Below are positions 47,927 to 57,755 of a stretch of DNA of 64,000 nt, in pieces. Each line of letters begins with the position of its first letter. The stretch's first letter is position 1. This DNA is from Bosea sp. 29B (GTDB lineage Bacteria > Pseudomonadota > Alphaproteobacteria > Rhizobiales > Beijerinckiaceae). The notes below the pieces were generated by a model. The model worked only from the letters and a program-made list of their open reading frames with translations, was not told where the DNA came from and searched no databases. The DNA lies in the NCBI RefSeq assembly GCF_902506165.1, contig NZ_LR733817.1:2511408-2575407 (forward strand), written 5' to 3'. A program made the translations under genes and the position numbers.

Positions 47927-48019
47927 GGAGGTTGGACGAAGACCCGTTCGGTCTCGTTACGGCTGCTTCCTTCCGGATCTGACCGGGTTGGCGAGTGAGA
48001 CGTCCCTCGCCAACCTCCC
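47927..48019 (-). ncRNA. ffs: Small signal recognition particle RNA (4.5S-like)
   Basis: On the minus strand, GGTCAGATCCGGAAGGAAGC is the conserved SRP RNA domain IV loop (the 5'-side GGUC and the GGAAGCAGCC core). The ends GGAGGTTGG (complement of 48010-48018) and CCAACCTCC (complement of 47927-47935) pair to close the hairpin, giving about 93 nucleotides. It binds Ffh and lies upstream of dnaX on the same strand. The exact ends are estimated from the pairing. Confidence 0.9.
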
Positions 48020-48068
48020 GGGCGCTATATCGTGCATGTCGAGCCGCAGCGCAACCCGGCTCTGCGCT

Positions 48069-48632
48069 TCAATCCTGCGCGGGGTGTCCGGCCGGGCGAT
48101 TCTCCTCCTGGGCCGCGAAGACGTTCTGGGCGTAGGCGTCGAGAATCGTCTCCGAGCGCGCCAGCCGTTCGGTGGCCTCGCCGCCGCGCGGCGCCTTGTA
48201 GAAATCGAGCTTCCGGATCTTCTCGATCCAGGTCTTGAACTTGAGCAGTTCCTGCTCGTTCTCCCCCAGTTCCGCGAAGGTGAAGTGCCGGACGCGGGTT
48301 TCCTCGGCGATCTCAGCCTCGAAGGCGATGCATTTCTCGATGAACTCCTTGTACTCGTCGTTGCGGTCGGCGTTGAAGCGGGCGATTATCTTCTCCTGCT
48401 GCTTCTGGTCGAGCCCGGTGGTCGCGAGCAGCAGGGCCTCCCCCTCCGCCTCGGTGATCTCGTTCTCCAGCACCTTGAGGCGGCGCAGATGGTCGTCGGT
48501 CTTCGGCAGCAGGCAGACGCCGCCCTGCAGGTAGATCGCGCCCATGCCCTTCAGCTTGCGCCAGACCGAGACACGCCGCCGCGCCGGCTCGGCAGGGAGC
48601 TTGTAGGTGAGGAGAAACCATTCCAAGGGCAT
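48069..48632 (-). CDS. ChrB-like regulator (ChrB N-terminal domain only)
   Basis: The 187-residue protein has the ChrB-N pattern WFLLTYKLPAEPARRRVSVWRKLKGMGAIYL and VCLLPKTDDHLRRLKVLENEITEAEGEALLL, a PaaX-like winged helix seen in chromate-responsive regulators. It lacks the exported ChrB C-terminal part. It is divergent from a membrane protein pair, so it may control metal or oxyanion transport. The upstream site is weak, so the start is less certain. Confidence 0.8.
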   Translation of the reverse strand: MPLEWFLLTYKLPAEPARRRVSVWRKLKGMGAIYLQGGVCLLPKTDDHLRRLKVLENEITEAEGEALLLATTGLDQKQQEKIIARFNADRNDEYKEFIEKCIAFEAEIAEETRVRHFTFAELGENEQELLKFKTWIEKIRKLDFYKAPRGGEATERLARSETILDAYAQNVFAAQEENRPAGHPAQD

Positions 48633-48658
48633 GAGTGAACCTAATGAATGTTACGATA

Positions 48659-48676
48659 GTTACACAGATATGTGAC
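48659..48676. promoter_or_regulatory. Imperfect inverted repeat, candidate operator
   Basis: GTTACA-N6-TGTGAC, one mismatch from perfect symmetry, lies in the 126-base divergent gap between the ChrB-like gene and the membrane protein gene. Further GTTAC and TGTGAC-type copies flank it. Confidence 0.4.
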
Positions 48677-48758
48677 TGGCCGTTATGTTTCCTAGGTTCC
48701 ATTGTGACGGTTATGGGAGCTGTTGACCAGCCTCCCGCTGCCTCGGGAGGCAATCGAC

Positions 48759-49502
48759 ATGACATGGGCTACAGCCTTTCCCGCGATCTCCGCCGCTTTC
48801 CTTGCGTCCTTGGTCGAGGTAGTCGAAGCCTTCACTATCGTGCTTGCGGTCGGGACGGTGCGCGGCTGGCGGCCGGCTCTGACCGGAGCGGCGGCGGCGC
48901 TTGCGGTGCTGGCTGCGCTGGTGCTTGGCCTCGGCCCGCTTCTCGAACGGGTTCCCCTGCAGGCGTTGCAACTGGTCATCGGGGTGTTGCTGCTGTTGTT
49001 CGGATTGCGCTGGCTGCGCAAGGCAATCCTGCGGTCGGCTGGAATCGTCCCGCTGCATGACGAGGACGCGGCCTTCTCGAAGCAGGCCACCGCACTCGCC
49101 CGGACCGGGCCGTCGGGCCGGCACCATGACTGGATCGCCGGGCTGACCGCGTTCAAGGCAGTGGTGCTGGAGGGCATCGAGGTCGTGTTCATCGTCATCG
49201 CGGTCGGTGCCGGTCGCGGCCTCGTCTGGCCGGCGAGCTTGGGGGCGCTCGCCGCCTGCTTGCTCGTGCTCGCGATCGGCGTCGTCGTCCACAAGCCGCT
49301 CGCGCGGGTACCGGAGAACACGCTGAAATTCGGTGTCGGGGTCATGCTCTCGGCCTTCGGCGTCTATTGGACGGGCGAAGGGCTCGGTGTGCCGTGGCCG
49401 GGGCACGACCTCGCCATCCTGGCCTTCGTCGCGTTGTTCCTCGCCGTCGGGATCACCACCGCCGCGCTGCTGCGCCGCCTCGTCATGGAGCCCGCCAGAT
49501 GA
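48759..49502 (+). CDS. COG4280-type membrane protein with paired ExxE motifs
   Basis: The 247-residue protein has about seven to eight helices. Two halves each carry Glu-x-x-Glu next to a similar helix: residues 20-23 with FTIVLAVG and residues 138-141 with VFIVIAVG. The pattern of paired acidic helices resembles FTR1 iron permeases and GDT1-type cation exchangers, so metal transport is a reasonable guess. GGGAGG precedes ATG 48759. It overlaps a 68-residue membrane protein gene and is divergent from a ChrB-like regulator. Confidence 0.75.
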   Translation: MTWATAFPAISAAFLASLVEVVEAFTIVLAVGTVRGWRPALTGAAAALAVLAALVLGLGPLLERVPLQALQLVIGVLLLLFGLRWLRKAILRSAGIVPLHDEDAAFSKQATALARTGPSGRHHDWIAGLTAFKAVVLEGIEVVFIVIAVGAGRGLVWPASLGALAACLLVLAIGVVVHKPLARVPENTLKFGVGVMLSAFGVYWTGEGLGVPWPGHDLAILAFVALFLAVGITTAALLRRLVMEPAR

Positions 49503-49705
49503 ACCTGGTCCAATCGATCTGCCGTGAAGTCGTCGGCCTCTTCGTCGATGACGAGTTTCTGGCGCTCGCCGTGCTCGGCGTCGTCGGTCTCGCGGCGCTC
49601 TTGGCTTTCTGGTTGGTGCTGCCGACGCTCGTGACAGGCGCCGTTCTGCTGGTCGGCTGCATCGCGGTCCTGGTGGCGAGCGCGCTGCGGGCGCGCGAGC
49701 GCTGA
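49499..49705 (+). CDS. Small two-helix membrane protein
   Basis: The 68-residue product has two hydrophobic helices (LALAVLGVVGLAALLAFWLV and TLVTGAVLLVGCIAVLVASAL) between short polar ends. Its ATG overlaps the stop of the preceding membrane protein gene as ATGA, so the two are likely subunits of one system. Function unknown. Confidence 0.65.
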   Translation: MNLVQSICREVVGLFVDDEFLALAVLGVVGLAALLAFWLVLPTLVTGAVLLVGCIAVLVASALRARER

Positions 49706-49766
49706 GCGCTCGGTCCGGATCTCGCACGGCGAGCGCGCGGCTTCGTCGCGGGATGCGTCTTCGGCA

Positions 49767-49795
49767 TTGACTCAGGTCCCCCCATCCGCCATAAG
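49767..49795 (+). promoter_or_regulatory. Candidate promoter for rpmH-rnpA
   Basis: TTGACT at 49767-49772, 17 bases, then CATAAG at 49790-49795, about 120 bases before rpmH. This is a plausible sigma-70-like site for the ribosomal-protein operon. Confidence 0.4.
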
Positions 49796-49914
49796 CCCGC
49801 GACCTGCGCTGCCTACCGGGCGGCGCGGCCCTTTTTGCATGACAGGCCTGGCGGGCATCGGCTTTCCCATGAAAGCTGCGCTTGCCCTGCCGAACAAGGC
49901 CCCGGAGACGGACC

Positions 49915-50049
49915 GTGAAGAGAACCTATCAACCCAGCAAGCTGGTGCGTAAGCGCCGTCACGGCTACCGCGCCCGCATGGCGACCACGGGTGGCCGCAA
50001 GGTCATTGCCGCTCGTCGCGCCCACGGCCGCAAGCGCCTGTCGGCCTGA
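49915..50049 (+). CDS. rpmH: 50S ribosomal protein L34
   Basis: A 44-residue product read from a GTG start, [20 protein letters not shown] and then [20 protein letters not shown], is unmistakably L34. GGAG sits seven bases before the GTG. It is followed by a gap with two long hairpins before rnpA rather than the usual tight junction. Confidence 0.97.
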   Translation: MKRTYQPSKLVRKRRHGYRARMATTGGRKVIAARRAHGRKRLSA

Positions 50050-50055
50050 TGAGCC

Positions 50056-50108
50056 TAGAGCATGCTGCGAAAAAGTGGGAACCGGTTTTTCGCTGAAAAC
50101 ATGCTCTA
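50056..50108. repeat. Intergenic palindromic repeat element, copy 2
   Basis: Outer arms TAGAGCATG and CATGCTCTA enclose the inner palindrome GCGAAAAAGTGGGAACCGG and TTTTTCGC. The 27-base core 50067-50093 is the exact reverse complement of 27239-27265. It lies between rpmH and rnpA. Confidence 0.85.
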
Positions 50109-50118
50109 TCTTAGAGTC

Positions 50119-50166
50119 GATCACGTTTCCTGCATTTGGATGGGGCCATCCAAATGCAGCGTGATC
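50119..50166. repeat. Second long inverted repeat upstream of rnpA
   Basis: GATCACG and CGTGATC flank a perfect 14-bp stem CTGCATTTGGATGG (50130-50143) with CCATCCAAATGCAG (50146-50159), with a two-base loop. With copy 2 of the repeat element it fills the rpmH-rnpA gap. Confidence 0.85.
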
Positions 50167-50216
50167 TAGAGGCGCGCGTTGCAGGCGCGTCTGTTCCGGA
50201 AGACTGGCCAACCGCC

Positions 50217-50591
50217 ATGCGCCTCGCCCGTCTGACGCAACGCAAGGACTTTCTCGCGGCGGCCGAGCATGGCCGCCGTTTTCGTTCGTCCGCCTTCACC
50301 GTGCAGGTGCTCGACAAGCCGGGCCAGGACGATCTGCGTCTCGGGTTGACCGCTTCACGCAAGACCGGCAACGCCGTGGTGCGTAACCGCATCCGCCGCC
50401 GCCTGCGCGCTGCTGCAGCGCTCGCTCTGGCCGAGCAGGCCGGCAAGCCCTGCGATCTCGTGATCGTCGCCCGGCCCGAGACCGTCCAGGCCGATTTTAC
50501 CGCGATGATCGCCGACCTTTCGGTCGCGTTCGACCGCGCCCGCCCAGCCAGTGGCGGCAAGCGCCGCTCCGCCCCCCGCAAAGCCTCTTAG
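50217..50591 (+). CDS. rnpA: Ribonuclease P protein component
   Basis: The 124-residue basic protein has RLTQRKDFLAAAEHGRRFRS and the RNR motif RLGLTASRKTGNAVVRNRIRRRLR. It assists the catalytic RNA in tRNA 5' processing. ATG 50217 fits the usual RnpA start; frames reaching into the hairpin upstream are unlikely. Confidence 0.92.
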   Translation: MRLARLTQRKDFLAAAEHGRRFRSSAFTVQVLDKPGQDDLRLGLTASRKTGNAVVRNRIRRRLRAAAALALAEQAGKPCDLVIVARPETVQADFTAMIADLSVAFDRARPASGGKRRSAPRKAS

Positions 50592-50627
50592 GGCCCCTCA
50601 GGGCCCGCGAGACTGCCTCCGAGACGG

Positions 50628-52532
50628 ATGATGAAAGAAGACAACCGCAATCTGTTGCTGGCGATCACGCTCTCAGTGGTCGTGCTGCTCGGCTGGCAAT
50701 ATTTCTACGGCCTGCCGCAGGCCGAGAAGCAGAAGCAGATCGCCCAGCAGAACCAGCAGACGCAGAGCCAGCCGGCGACGCAGCCTTCCGGTGCGCCGAC
50801 CGCCTCCGGCACTGCTCCGGCTCCGGCCCAGGGTAGCGCCCCGGCGCAGCCCGGTCAGGCTCCGGTCACGGCCGCTCCTGCCGCGACCCGCGAGGCGGCG
50901 CTCGCCGCCGGCCCGCGCCTCAGGATCGACACCGGGAAGATCGCCGGCTCGCTCTCGCTGACCGGCGCGCGCATCGACGACGTCTCGCTCAAGGCCTATC
51001 ACGAGACGGTCGACCCGAAGAGCCCGATCATCGTGCTGCTCTCGCCGGCCGGTGGGCCGGACGCCTATTATTCCGATTTCGGCTGGGTCGCCGGGCCTGG
51101 TGCCAATGTCCCGCTGCCCAACGCAAATACGGTCTGGAGCGCCGACAGCCAGGTCCTGACCTCGGCCAAGCCGGTGACGCTGACCTGGGACAACGGCCAG
51201 GGCCTGCTGTTCAAGCGCACCGTCTCGGTCGACGACAACGCGATGTTCTCGATCCGCGACGAGGTCGAGAACAAGGGTGCGAACGCGGTCTCGCTCTACC
51301 CCTATGGCCAGGTCGTGCGCGTCGGCAAGCCGCATACGCTCGGCTACTACGTGCTGCACGAGGGTATGATCGGCTCGCTCGGCGAGCAGGGCCTGCAGGA
51401 GTTCACCTACGACGCGATCGACAAGGAGCCGGCGCTCGGCTCGGCGACGCATGGCAAGGCCTGGAAGGACGTGCTCGGCGGCTTCGTCGGCATCACCGAC
51501 AAGTACTGGGCTGCGGCCGCGATCCCGGACCAGGGCAAGAAATACGAGGGCCGCTACTCCTCGGTGCAGACCGGTTCGGTGCGAACCTACCAGGCCGACT
51601 TCCTCGGCGAGGTCGTCAATGTCGCGCCCGGTGCCTCGGCCAGCGCCTCCTCGCGCCTGTTCGCCGGCGCCAAGGAAGTCGCTGCGGTCGATGGCTACGA
51701 GAAGAACCTCGGCATCAAGCGCTTCGAGCTGATGATCGACTGGGGCTGGTTCTATTTCATCACGAAGCCGATGTTCTACGTGATGGACTGGGTCTACAAG
51801 CATGTCGGCAATTTCGGCATCGCCATCCTGGTCGTGACCGTTCTGCTGAAGGGCCTGTTCTTCCCGCTCGCCAGCAAGTCCTACGCCTCGATGGCGAAGA
51901 TGAAGGCGGTTCAGCCCGAGATGGTGGCGATCCGCGAGCGCTATGCTGACGACAAGATGAAGCAGCAGCAGGCGCTGATGGAGCTGTACAAGACGCAGAA
52001 GATCAATCCGCTCGCCGGCTGCTGGCCGGTGCTGGTGCAGATCCCGGTCTTCTTCGCGCTCTACAAGATCCTGTTCATCACCATCGAGATGCGGCACGCG
52101 CCGTTCTATGGCTGGATCAGGGACCTCGCCGCGCCCGATCCGACCAATCTCTTCAACCTGTTCGGCGCCCTGCCGTTCACGCCGCCGGCGATGCTGCATC
52201 TCGGCATCTGGCCGATTCTGATGGGCGTGACGATGTTCGTGCAGATGAAGATGAATCCGGAGCCGCCGGATCCGGTCCAGAAGATGATGTTCACCTGGAT
52301 GCCGGTGTTCTTCACCTTCCTGCTCGGCTCGTTCCCGGCCGGCCTGGTGATCTACTGGACCTGGAACAACCTGCTCTCGGTGACGCAGCAAGGCTTCATC
52401 ATGAGGAAGCACGGCGTGAAGATCGAGCTTTGGGACAACATCAAGGGCATGTTCGGCAAGAAGCCGGCTGCCGCGACTGCGACCCCGGCTGTGCCCGCTC
52501 CCGGCAAGCCGGCAAACAGCAACAAGAAGTGA
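50628..52532 (+). CDS. yidC: Membrane protein insertase YidC
   Basis: The 634-residue Sec-linked insertase has an N-terminal helix ([20 protein letters not shown]), a [13 protein letters not shown] linker, a large periplasmic beta domain and the C-terminal five-helix core including [19 protein letters not shown]. The typical yidD gene between rnpA and yidC is absent (36-base gap). A terminator follows. Start 50628 (or 50631). Confidence 0.97.
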   Translation: MMKEDNRNLLLAITLSVVVLLGWQYFYGLPQAEKQKQIAQQNQQTQSQPATQPSGAPTASGTAPAPAQGSAPAQPGQAPVTAAPAATREAALAAGPRLRIDTGKIAGSLSLTGARIDDVSLKAYHETVDPKSPIIVLLSPAGGPDAYYSDFGWVAGPGANVPLPNANTVWSADSQVLTSAKPVTLTWDNGQGLLFKRTVSVDDNAMFSIRDEVENKGANAVSLYPYGQVVRVGKPHTLGYYVLHEGMIGSLGEQGLQEFTYDAIDKEPALGSATHGKAWKDVLGGFVGITDKYWAAAAIPDQGKKYEGRYSSVQTGSVRTYQADFLGEVVNVAPGASASASSRLFAGAKEVAAVDGYEKNLGIKRFELMIDWGWFYFITKPMFYVMDWVYKHVGNFGIAILVVTVLLKGLFFPLASKSYASMAKMKAVQPEMVAIRERYADDKMKQQQALMELYKTQKINPLAGCWPVLVQIPVFFALYKILFITIEMRHAPFYGWIRDLAAPDPTNLFNLFGALPFTPPAMLHLGIWPILMGVTMFVQMKMNPEPPDPVQKMMFTWMPVFFTFLLGSFPAGLVIYWTWNNLLSVTQQGFIMRKHGVKIELWDNIKGMFGKKPAAATATPAVPAPGKPANSNKK

Positions 52533-52569
52533 AGTAGCGGGGCGAGAGCCTCGCCCGTGAGAGACATCG

Positions 52570-52605
52570 AACGCCGGACGCCTCCTGGGGCTCCGGCGTT
52601 TTTCT
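52570..52605 (+). terminator. Rho-independent terminator after yidC
   Basis: AACGCCGGA and TCCGGCGTT (52570-52578 with 52592-52600) form a 9-bp stem followed by TTTCTTTTT. Confidence 0.85.
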
Positions 52606-52661
52606 TTTTGCGCCGCTTCGCGGCTTGTCCCCGATGATGGCGATGTGCTTAGTGCCGCGCC

Positions 52662-53294
52662 ATGCCTCTGCCCGATCCGAAAACCCGCCACCCGATCGCC
52701 GGCTGGAAGGGCACCGCCTTCCTCAAGGCGATCGTCGATCATCCGCTCGTCGAGGTCGGCGACTACTCCTATTACGACGACTCGCGCGGGCCCGAGCATT
52801 TCCTCGCCCGCTGCGTGCGCTATCATTTCGACTTCATCGGCGACCGGCTGATCATCGGCAAATTCGTCGCGATCGCCCAGGCAGCGCAGTTCATCATGAA
52901 CGGCGCCAACCACCCGATGGGCGGCTTCTCGACCTATCCGTTCGGCATGTTCGGCTTCGAGAACGTGCCCGACTTCACCCGCGACGGGCTTGGCCTGCGA
53001 GGCGACACCGTAATCGGCAACGATGTCTGGATCGGCCGCGAGGCGGTGGTGATGCCAGGCGTCACGGTCGGCGACGGTGCGATCATCGGCACGCGTGCCC
53101 AGGTCTCCCGCGACGTACCACCCTACGCCGTCGTGGTCGGCAATCCCGGCCGCGTCGTGAAGCATCGCTTTTCGCCGGAGGTGGTCGCGGCGCTGCTCGA
53201 GATCTGCTGGTGGGATTGGGAGCCGGAAAAGATCGCGCGCAACCTGCCATTGATCGCCGGCGCGGACATCGACGCGCTGCGCTCTGCCGTGTAG
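52662..53294 (+). CDS. CatB/Vat-type hexapeptide acetyltransferase
   Basis: The 210-residue protein opens DPKTRHPIAGWKGTAFLKAI and has the Vat/CatB middle part HFDFIGDRLIIGKFVAIAQAAQFIMNGANHPMGGFSTYPF and hexapeptide turns (GNDVWIGREAVVMPGVTVGDGAIIG). It probably acetylates a small hydroxy compound. It lies between yidC and yihA, following a terminator, which is an unusual place. Antibiotic resistance is not implied. Confidence 0.85.
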   Translation: MPLPDPKTRHPIAGWKGTAFLKAIVDHPLVEVGDYSYYDDSRGPEHFLARCVRYHFDFIGDRLIIGKFVAIAQAAQFIMNGANHPMGGFSTYPFGMFGFENVPDFTRDGLGLRGDTVIGNDVWIGREAVVMPGVTVGDGAIIGTRAQVSRDVPPYAVVVGNPGRVVKHRFSPEVVAALLEICWWDWEPEKIARNLPLIAGADIDALRSAV

Positions 53295-53303
53295 GCAGGG
53301 GCT

Positions 53304-53969
53304 ATGACCTCAGATCAGACCACGCCCTTCACCGCCGACGAGCTCGAATCCGCCCGGAAATTGTTCGAGGGGCCTTGGGACTTCGTCTGGGCCTCGACCA
53401 AGATCGACGACCTGCCGCCCATGGTCGGGCAGGAGATCGCCTTCGCCGGCCGCTCCAATGTCGGCAAGTCGAGCCTGATCAACGCGCTGACCCGCCGCAA
53501 CGCCCTGGCGCGCACCTCGCATACGCCGGGCCGCACCCAGCAGCTCAATTTCTTCCGGCAGGTCGGTCATGACGAGCGCCTGACCATCGTCGACATGCCG
53601 GGCTATGGCTACGCCGCGGTCGGCAAGGAGAAGGTCGCGGCCTGGACGCGGCTGATCCATGATTATCTGCGCGGCCGCGCCAATCTGATGCGGGTCTATG
53701 TGCTGATCGACGCCCGTCACGGCATCAAGGATGTCGATGGCGCCGTGCTGGAGACGCTCGACAAGGCAGCCGTCAGCTATCAGGTCGTGCTGACCAAGGG
53801 CGATGCGTTGAAGCAGGCCGACCAGACCTTCATGGCCGAGGCGACCTATGACGAGATCAAGCGCCGCCCAGCCGCCTTTCCCGAGGTGCTGCTGACCTCC
53901 AGCGAAAAGGGACTCGGCATCCCCGAGTTCCGGGCGGCGATCGCACGGGCGCTGGCGGAGCGGGCGTAG
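53304..53969 (+). CDS. yihA: Ribosome biogenesis GTP-binding protein YihA/EngB
   Basis: The 221-residue GTPase has G1 GRSNVGKSSL, G2 HTPGRTQQLNFF, G3 DMPGYG, G4 TKGD and G5 SSEKGLGI. It acts in large-subunit assembly. It follows the acetyltransferase by nine bases. Confidence 0.96.
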   Translation: MTSDQTTPFTADELESARKLFEGPWDFVWASTKIDDLPPMVGQEIAFAGRSNVGKSSLINALTRRNALARTSHTPGRTQQLNFFRQVGHDERLTIVDMPGYGYAAVGKEKVAAWTRLIHDYLRGRANLMRVYVLIDARHGIKDVDGAVLETLDKAAVSYQVVLTKGDALKQADQTFMAEATYDEIKRRPAAFPEVLLTSSEKGLGIPEFRAAIARALAERA

Positions 53970-53994
53970 CACGCTGCGATTCCCGGAAGGCGAT

Positions 53995-54270
53995 ATGTTC
54001 AAGGCGGTGTCAGACAGCGCCGCGGCGGCCGATGGCGGCTCGCTCGCCCTGTTCGTCGAGCGCTCGGACGGAATGGTCGAGATCTTTGTGATCAACCGCT
54101 CGATCGCAAGCCGTGGAACGGCCTCCTACAAAAAGGTGTCGTCCAATTTGCGCGCGCTCACGCCGGTGGACTGCACGGATATCGCCACTGCGCTCAATGC
54201 CTTGGCGGCGGAGACTCCGAGCGTCCATCCGGTGGCGGAGTTCGTTGATGCGCTCAGGCAGCAGCGCTGA
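53995..54270 (+). CDS. Small hypothetical protein
   Basis: The 91-residue product has no signal peptide and a mixed alpha-beta composition (GGSLALFVERSDGMVEIFVI, ending HPVAEFVDALRQQR). GGAAGG lies six bases before ATG. No recognised family. Confidence 0.55.
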   Translation: MFKAVSDSAAAADGGSLALFVERSDGMVEIFVINRSIASRGTASYKKVSSNLRALTPVDCTDIATALNALAAETPSVHPVAEFVDALRQQR

Positions 54271-54427
54271 CCCAGCCGGTCGCGAAAGCCGTTTCACATC
54301 GTTTCTGACCGCGTGCTTATTGCGCAGATGCAATCTCGGACTTGCCCTCCCCAGGGGCGACAAGCAGGGCTGAAAGCCCCATCTTGTGGCGAGGCGGCGT
54401 TGCCGCCAGCAAGTTCGGAGCGATCTC

Positions 54428-55282
54428 ATGTCCGCAGCCACTGACACTCTGGCCCAGCCCCGCAACGAGGCACTCGACGCGCCCGTCCATATCGGCGCGG
54501 TGAGCTTGCGCGTGCGCGATCTCGCCGGGCTGACGGCGTTCTATCGCGATACGATCGGGCTTTCGGTCCTCGAGCAGGATGCGGAGCACGCCGTGCTCGG
54601 TGCCGGCGGCGAGCCGCTGGTGAAGCTGGAAGCGGGCGCGCAGCATCCCTCCTCGGCTGCCGGCCTGTTCCATATGGCGATCCTGCTGCCGTCGCGCCGC
54701 GATCTCGGCAACTGGCTGCAGCATGCCGCTGAGACGCGCACCGGGCTGGAAGGCGCCTCGAACCATCTCGTCAGCGAGGCGCTCTATCTGTCCGATCCCG
54801 AAGGCAATGGCATCGAGATCTATCGCGACCGGGGCCGCTCCGAATGGCCGCGGCTCGATGGCGGCCGGATCAAGATGGCGACCGAGCGGCTCGATCTCGA
54901 CGCGTTGCTGCGTGACGCCGATGGGCGCGCCTATGCCGGCATGCCTGAGGGCACGGTGATGGGCCATATCCATCTGCGTGTCGGCGATGTCGAGCAGGCC
55001 GAGGGCTTCTATCGCGATGCGCTCGGCTTCGAGGTGATGGTGCACTATCCGGGCGCGAGCTTCATGGCGACGGGCGGCTATCACCACCACATCGCGACCA
55101 ATACCTGGCACAGCCGCGGCGCCGGCCCTCGCCGGGACAACGAGGCGGGCTTGTCGAGCTTCGAGCTGGTCGCGCGCGATGCGGAAACTCATGCCGCGCT
55201 GGGCCGGCGCATGGCGGCCGCTGGTGGCGATGATGGCTCGGTCGTCGATCCCTGGGGTAACCGGATCACGCTCCGGCCGTGA
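54428..55282 (+). CDS. Two-domain VOC protein, CatE-like ring-cleavage dioxygenase fold
   Basis: The 284-residue product has two VOC modules: VHIGAVSLRVRDLAGLTAFYRDTIGLSV and MGHIHLRVGDVEQAEGFYRDALGFEV. Candidate metal ligands are His in GHIHL, His in YHHHIATNTW, and Glu in LSSFELVAR. The pattern matches bacterial CatE-like proteins often annotated as catechol 2,3-dioxygenase. GGAG precedes ATG 54428. Confidence 0.85.
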   Translation: MSAATDTLAQPRNEALDAPVHIGAVSLRVRDLAGLTAFYRDTIGLSVLEQDAEHAVLGAGGEPLVKLEAGAQHPSSAAGLFHMAILLPSRRDLGNWLQHAAETRTGLEGASNHLVSEALYLSDPEGNGIEIYRDRGRSEWPRLDGGRIKMATERLDLDALLRDADGRAYAGMPEGTVMGHIHLRVGDVEQAEGFYRDALGFEVMVHYPGASFMATGGYHHHIATNTWHSRGAGPRRDNEAGLSSFELVARDAETHAALGRRMAAAGGDDGSVVDPWGNRITLRP

Positions 55283-55287
55283 GAGAC

Positions 55288-55736
55288 TCAGCGCGTCAGT
55301 AGATGGGTCCGGCGCGTCCCGCCGGCATCGGGCCGAAAGCCCATCGCCTCCCAGAAGGCGGAGGCGCCGGCATCGGCGGCGTTGAGCGAAAGCCGCGGCG
55401 CCAGCGCGAAGCCCTGCTGGATCAAGGCGCTTGCGAGGACACGGCCGACGCCCTCGCGCCGGTTCCTCGGCCGGACGTAGACATGGCGCAGGCGCAGGAG
55501 GTCGGGCGCCGGGTCATAGGGATCTGGCGTCACCGCGCCGATCGCCGCCAGAACGCCCTCGCGATAGACCACGAGCAGCGTGTTGCGCTCGTCTTCGCCT
55601 GCGTAGCGGCCGGCATCCCATTCCTCCAGGATGCCCTCGACGAAGCGGTAGCCTTCCGCCGCCGCCTCGTCCTGCAAGGCAGGCAGGTCGTCCGGCAGCG
55701 CATCGCCGACCCGGACGATCTGCAAGCTTGCTGGGA

Positions 55737-55740
<4 letters not shown>
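55288..55740 (-). CDS. GNAT family acetyltransferase
   Basis: The 150-residue enzyme has the GNAT core with [28 protein letters not shown] (acetyl-CoA binding) and [21 protein letters not shown]. The ATG overlaps the cysK stop. Cysteine synthesis could supply a shared transcript, but its substrate is unknown. Confidence 0.85.
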
Positions 55741-56711
<971 letters not shown>

Positions 56712-56815
56712 GGCGGCCTCCTTGCTGGTCTGGGCTTGGCTGTTTGAGCGTATGAACCGGGTCTCACGCTAGCATCAAATCACAGAATCTGTCGAGGAAT
56801 GACAAATTAAACAAA

Positions 56816-57268
56816 TCAGATCGTGAAATCTGTGTCGATCGCCGATTTACCCGTCGCTGCGTGCTCTTCCGCCTCGCGGCAGAGATCGGCGACGGAGACG
56901 GCGTCGAGCCTGGCGAGCCAGGCCTCCATCGCCTGCTGCATCATCGGGTCGATTACCACATCCACCAGCGCGGATTGTGGCAGCGGAGGCAGGGTTTCGT
57001 CGGCATTGGCCTGCATGGCGGCGCGCACGATCTCGCCGGCGGTGATGCGGCGGCGCTCCTTGGCGAGCTCATAGCCGCCGCGCGGGCCGCGCACGCCCTT
57101 GAGGATGCCGACCCTGACCAGCGCCTGCAGCACGGTCTCGAGATGGCGCGGCGGCAGTTCGTGCCGGGCCGCCAGCGCCTTGGCCGCGACCGGGGTCGGG
57201 CGGGCGTGCAGGGCGATGTCGACCACTGCGGTGACGGCGAGCAGGCTACGACGCGAGAGCTGGATCAT
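56816..57268 (-). CDS. Rrf2 family transcriptional regulator without Fe-S cysteines
   Basis: The 150-residue regulator has the Rrf2 winged helix [20 protein letters not shown]...[38 protein letters not shown]. It keeps only one cysteine (ADLCREAEE), so it lacks the three-cysteine cluster of IscR. Next to cysK it may resemble CymR-type cysteine control. ATG overlaps the dut stop as ATGA. Confidence 0.9.
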   Translation of the reverse strand: MIQLSRRSLLAVTAVVDIALHARPTPVAAKALAARHELPPRHLETVLQALVRVGILKGVRGPRGGYELAKERRRITAGEIVRAAMQANADETLPPLPQSALVDVVIDPMMQQAMEAWLARLDAVSVADLCREAEEHAATGKSAIDTDFTI

Positions 57269-57750
57269 GCCTTGTCTCCGCCTGCCTGCCGCGGCGTAGC
57301 ATTGCTCACCCCGGTCGAGCCGAAGCCGCCTGCGCCGCGCGTGGTCTTGGAGAGCTCCTCGACCTCGACGATTCCCGCCTGCAGCACGGCCGCAACGACA
57401 AGCTGGGCGATGCGGTCGCCATGCCTGATGGTGAAGGCCTCCCCGCCGTGATTGATCAGGATGACCCCGACCTCGCCGCGATAGTCCGCGTCGATCGTGC
57501 CGGGCGTGTTGAGCAGGGTGACGCCATGGCGCAGCGCGAGACCCGAGCGCGGCCGGACCTGCCCCTCCGTCCCCACGGGCAATTCGAGCACGAGCCCCGT
57601 CGGCACGAGCAGCCGCGCGCCCGGCTCTAGCCTCAGCGGCCCGCCCGGCAAGGCGGCGCGCAGGTCGAGCCCGGCGGCACCGGCCGTCTCATAGGCCGGC
57701 AGCGGCAGGTCATGGGCGTGCGGCAGGCGCTGGATGCAGAGCGTCGCCAT
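57265..57750 (-). CDS. dut: dUTP diphosphatase
   Basis: The 161-residue trimer subunit has motifs 1-5: [42 protein letters not shown] and [10 protein letters not shown]. It hydrolyses dUTP to dUMP. It lies five bases after coaBC and overlaps the Rrf2 gene start. Confidence 0.97.
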   Translation of the reverse strand: MATLCIQRLPHAHDLPLPAYETAGAAGLDLRAALPGGPLRLEPGARLLVPTGLVLELPVGTEGQVRPRSGLALRHGVTLLNTPGTIDADYRGEVGVILINHGGEAFTIRHGDRIAQLVVAAVLQAGIVEVEELSKTTRGAGGFGSTGVSNATPRQAGGDKA

Positions 57751-57755
57751 CGATC

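Noticed and set aside
50673..53165. Very long open frame on the minus strand (830 codons) opposite yidC
   Set aside because: It is antisense to a certain yidC and the acetyltransferase, with arginine, aspartate and glutamate-rich low-complexity composition typical of high-GC shadow frames and no ribosome site.
52662..53294. Chloramphenicol or streptogramin resistance gene
   Set aside because: The hexapeptide fold is shared by many xenobiotic and metabolite acetyltransferases; nothing in the sequence shows a drug substrate.
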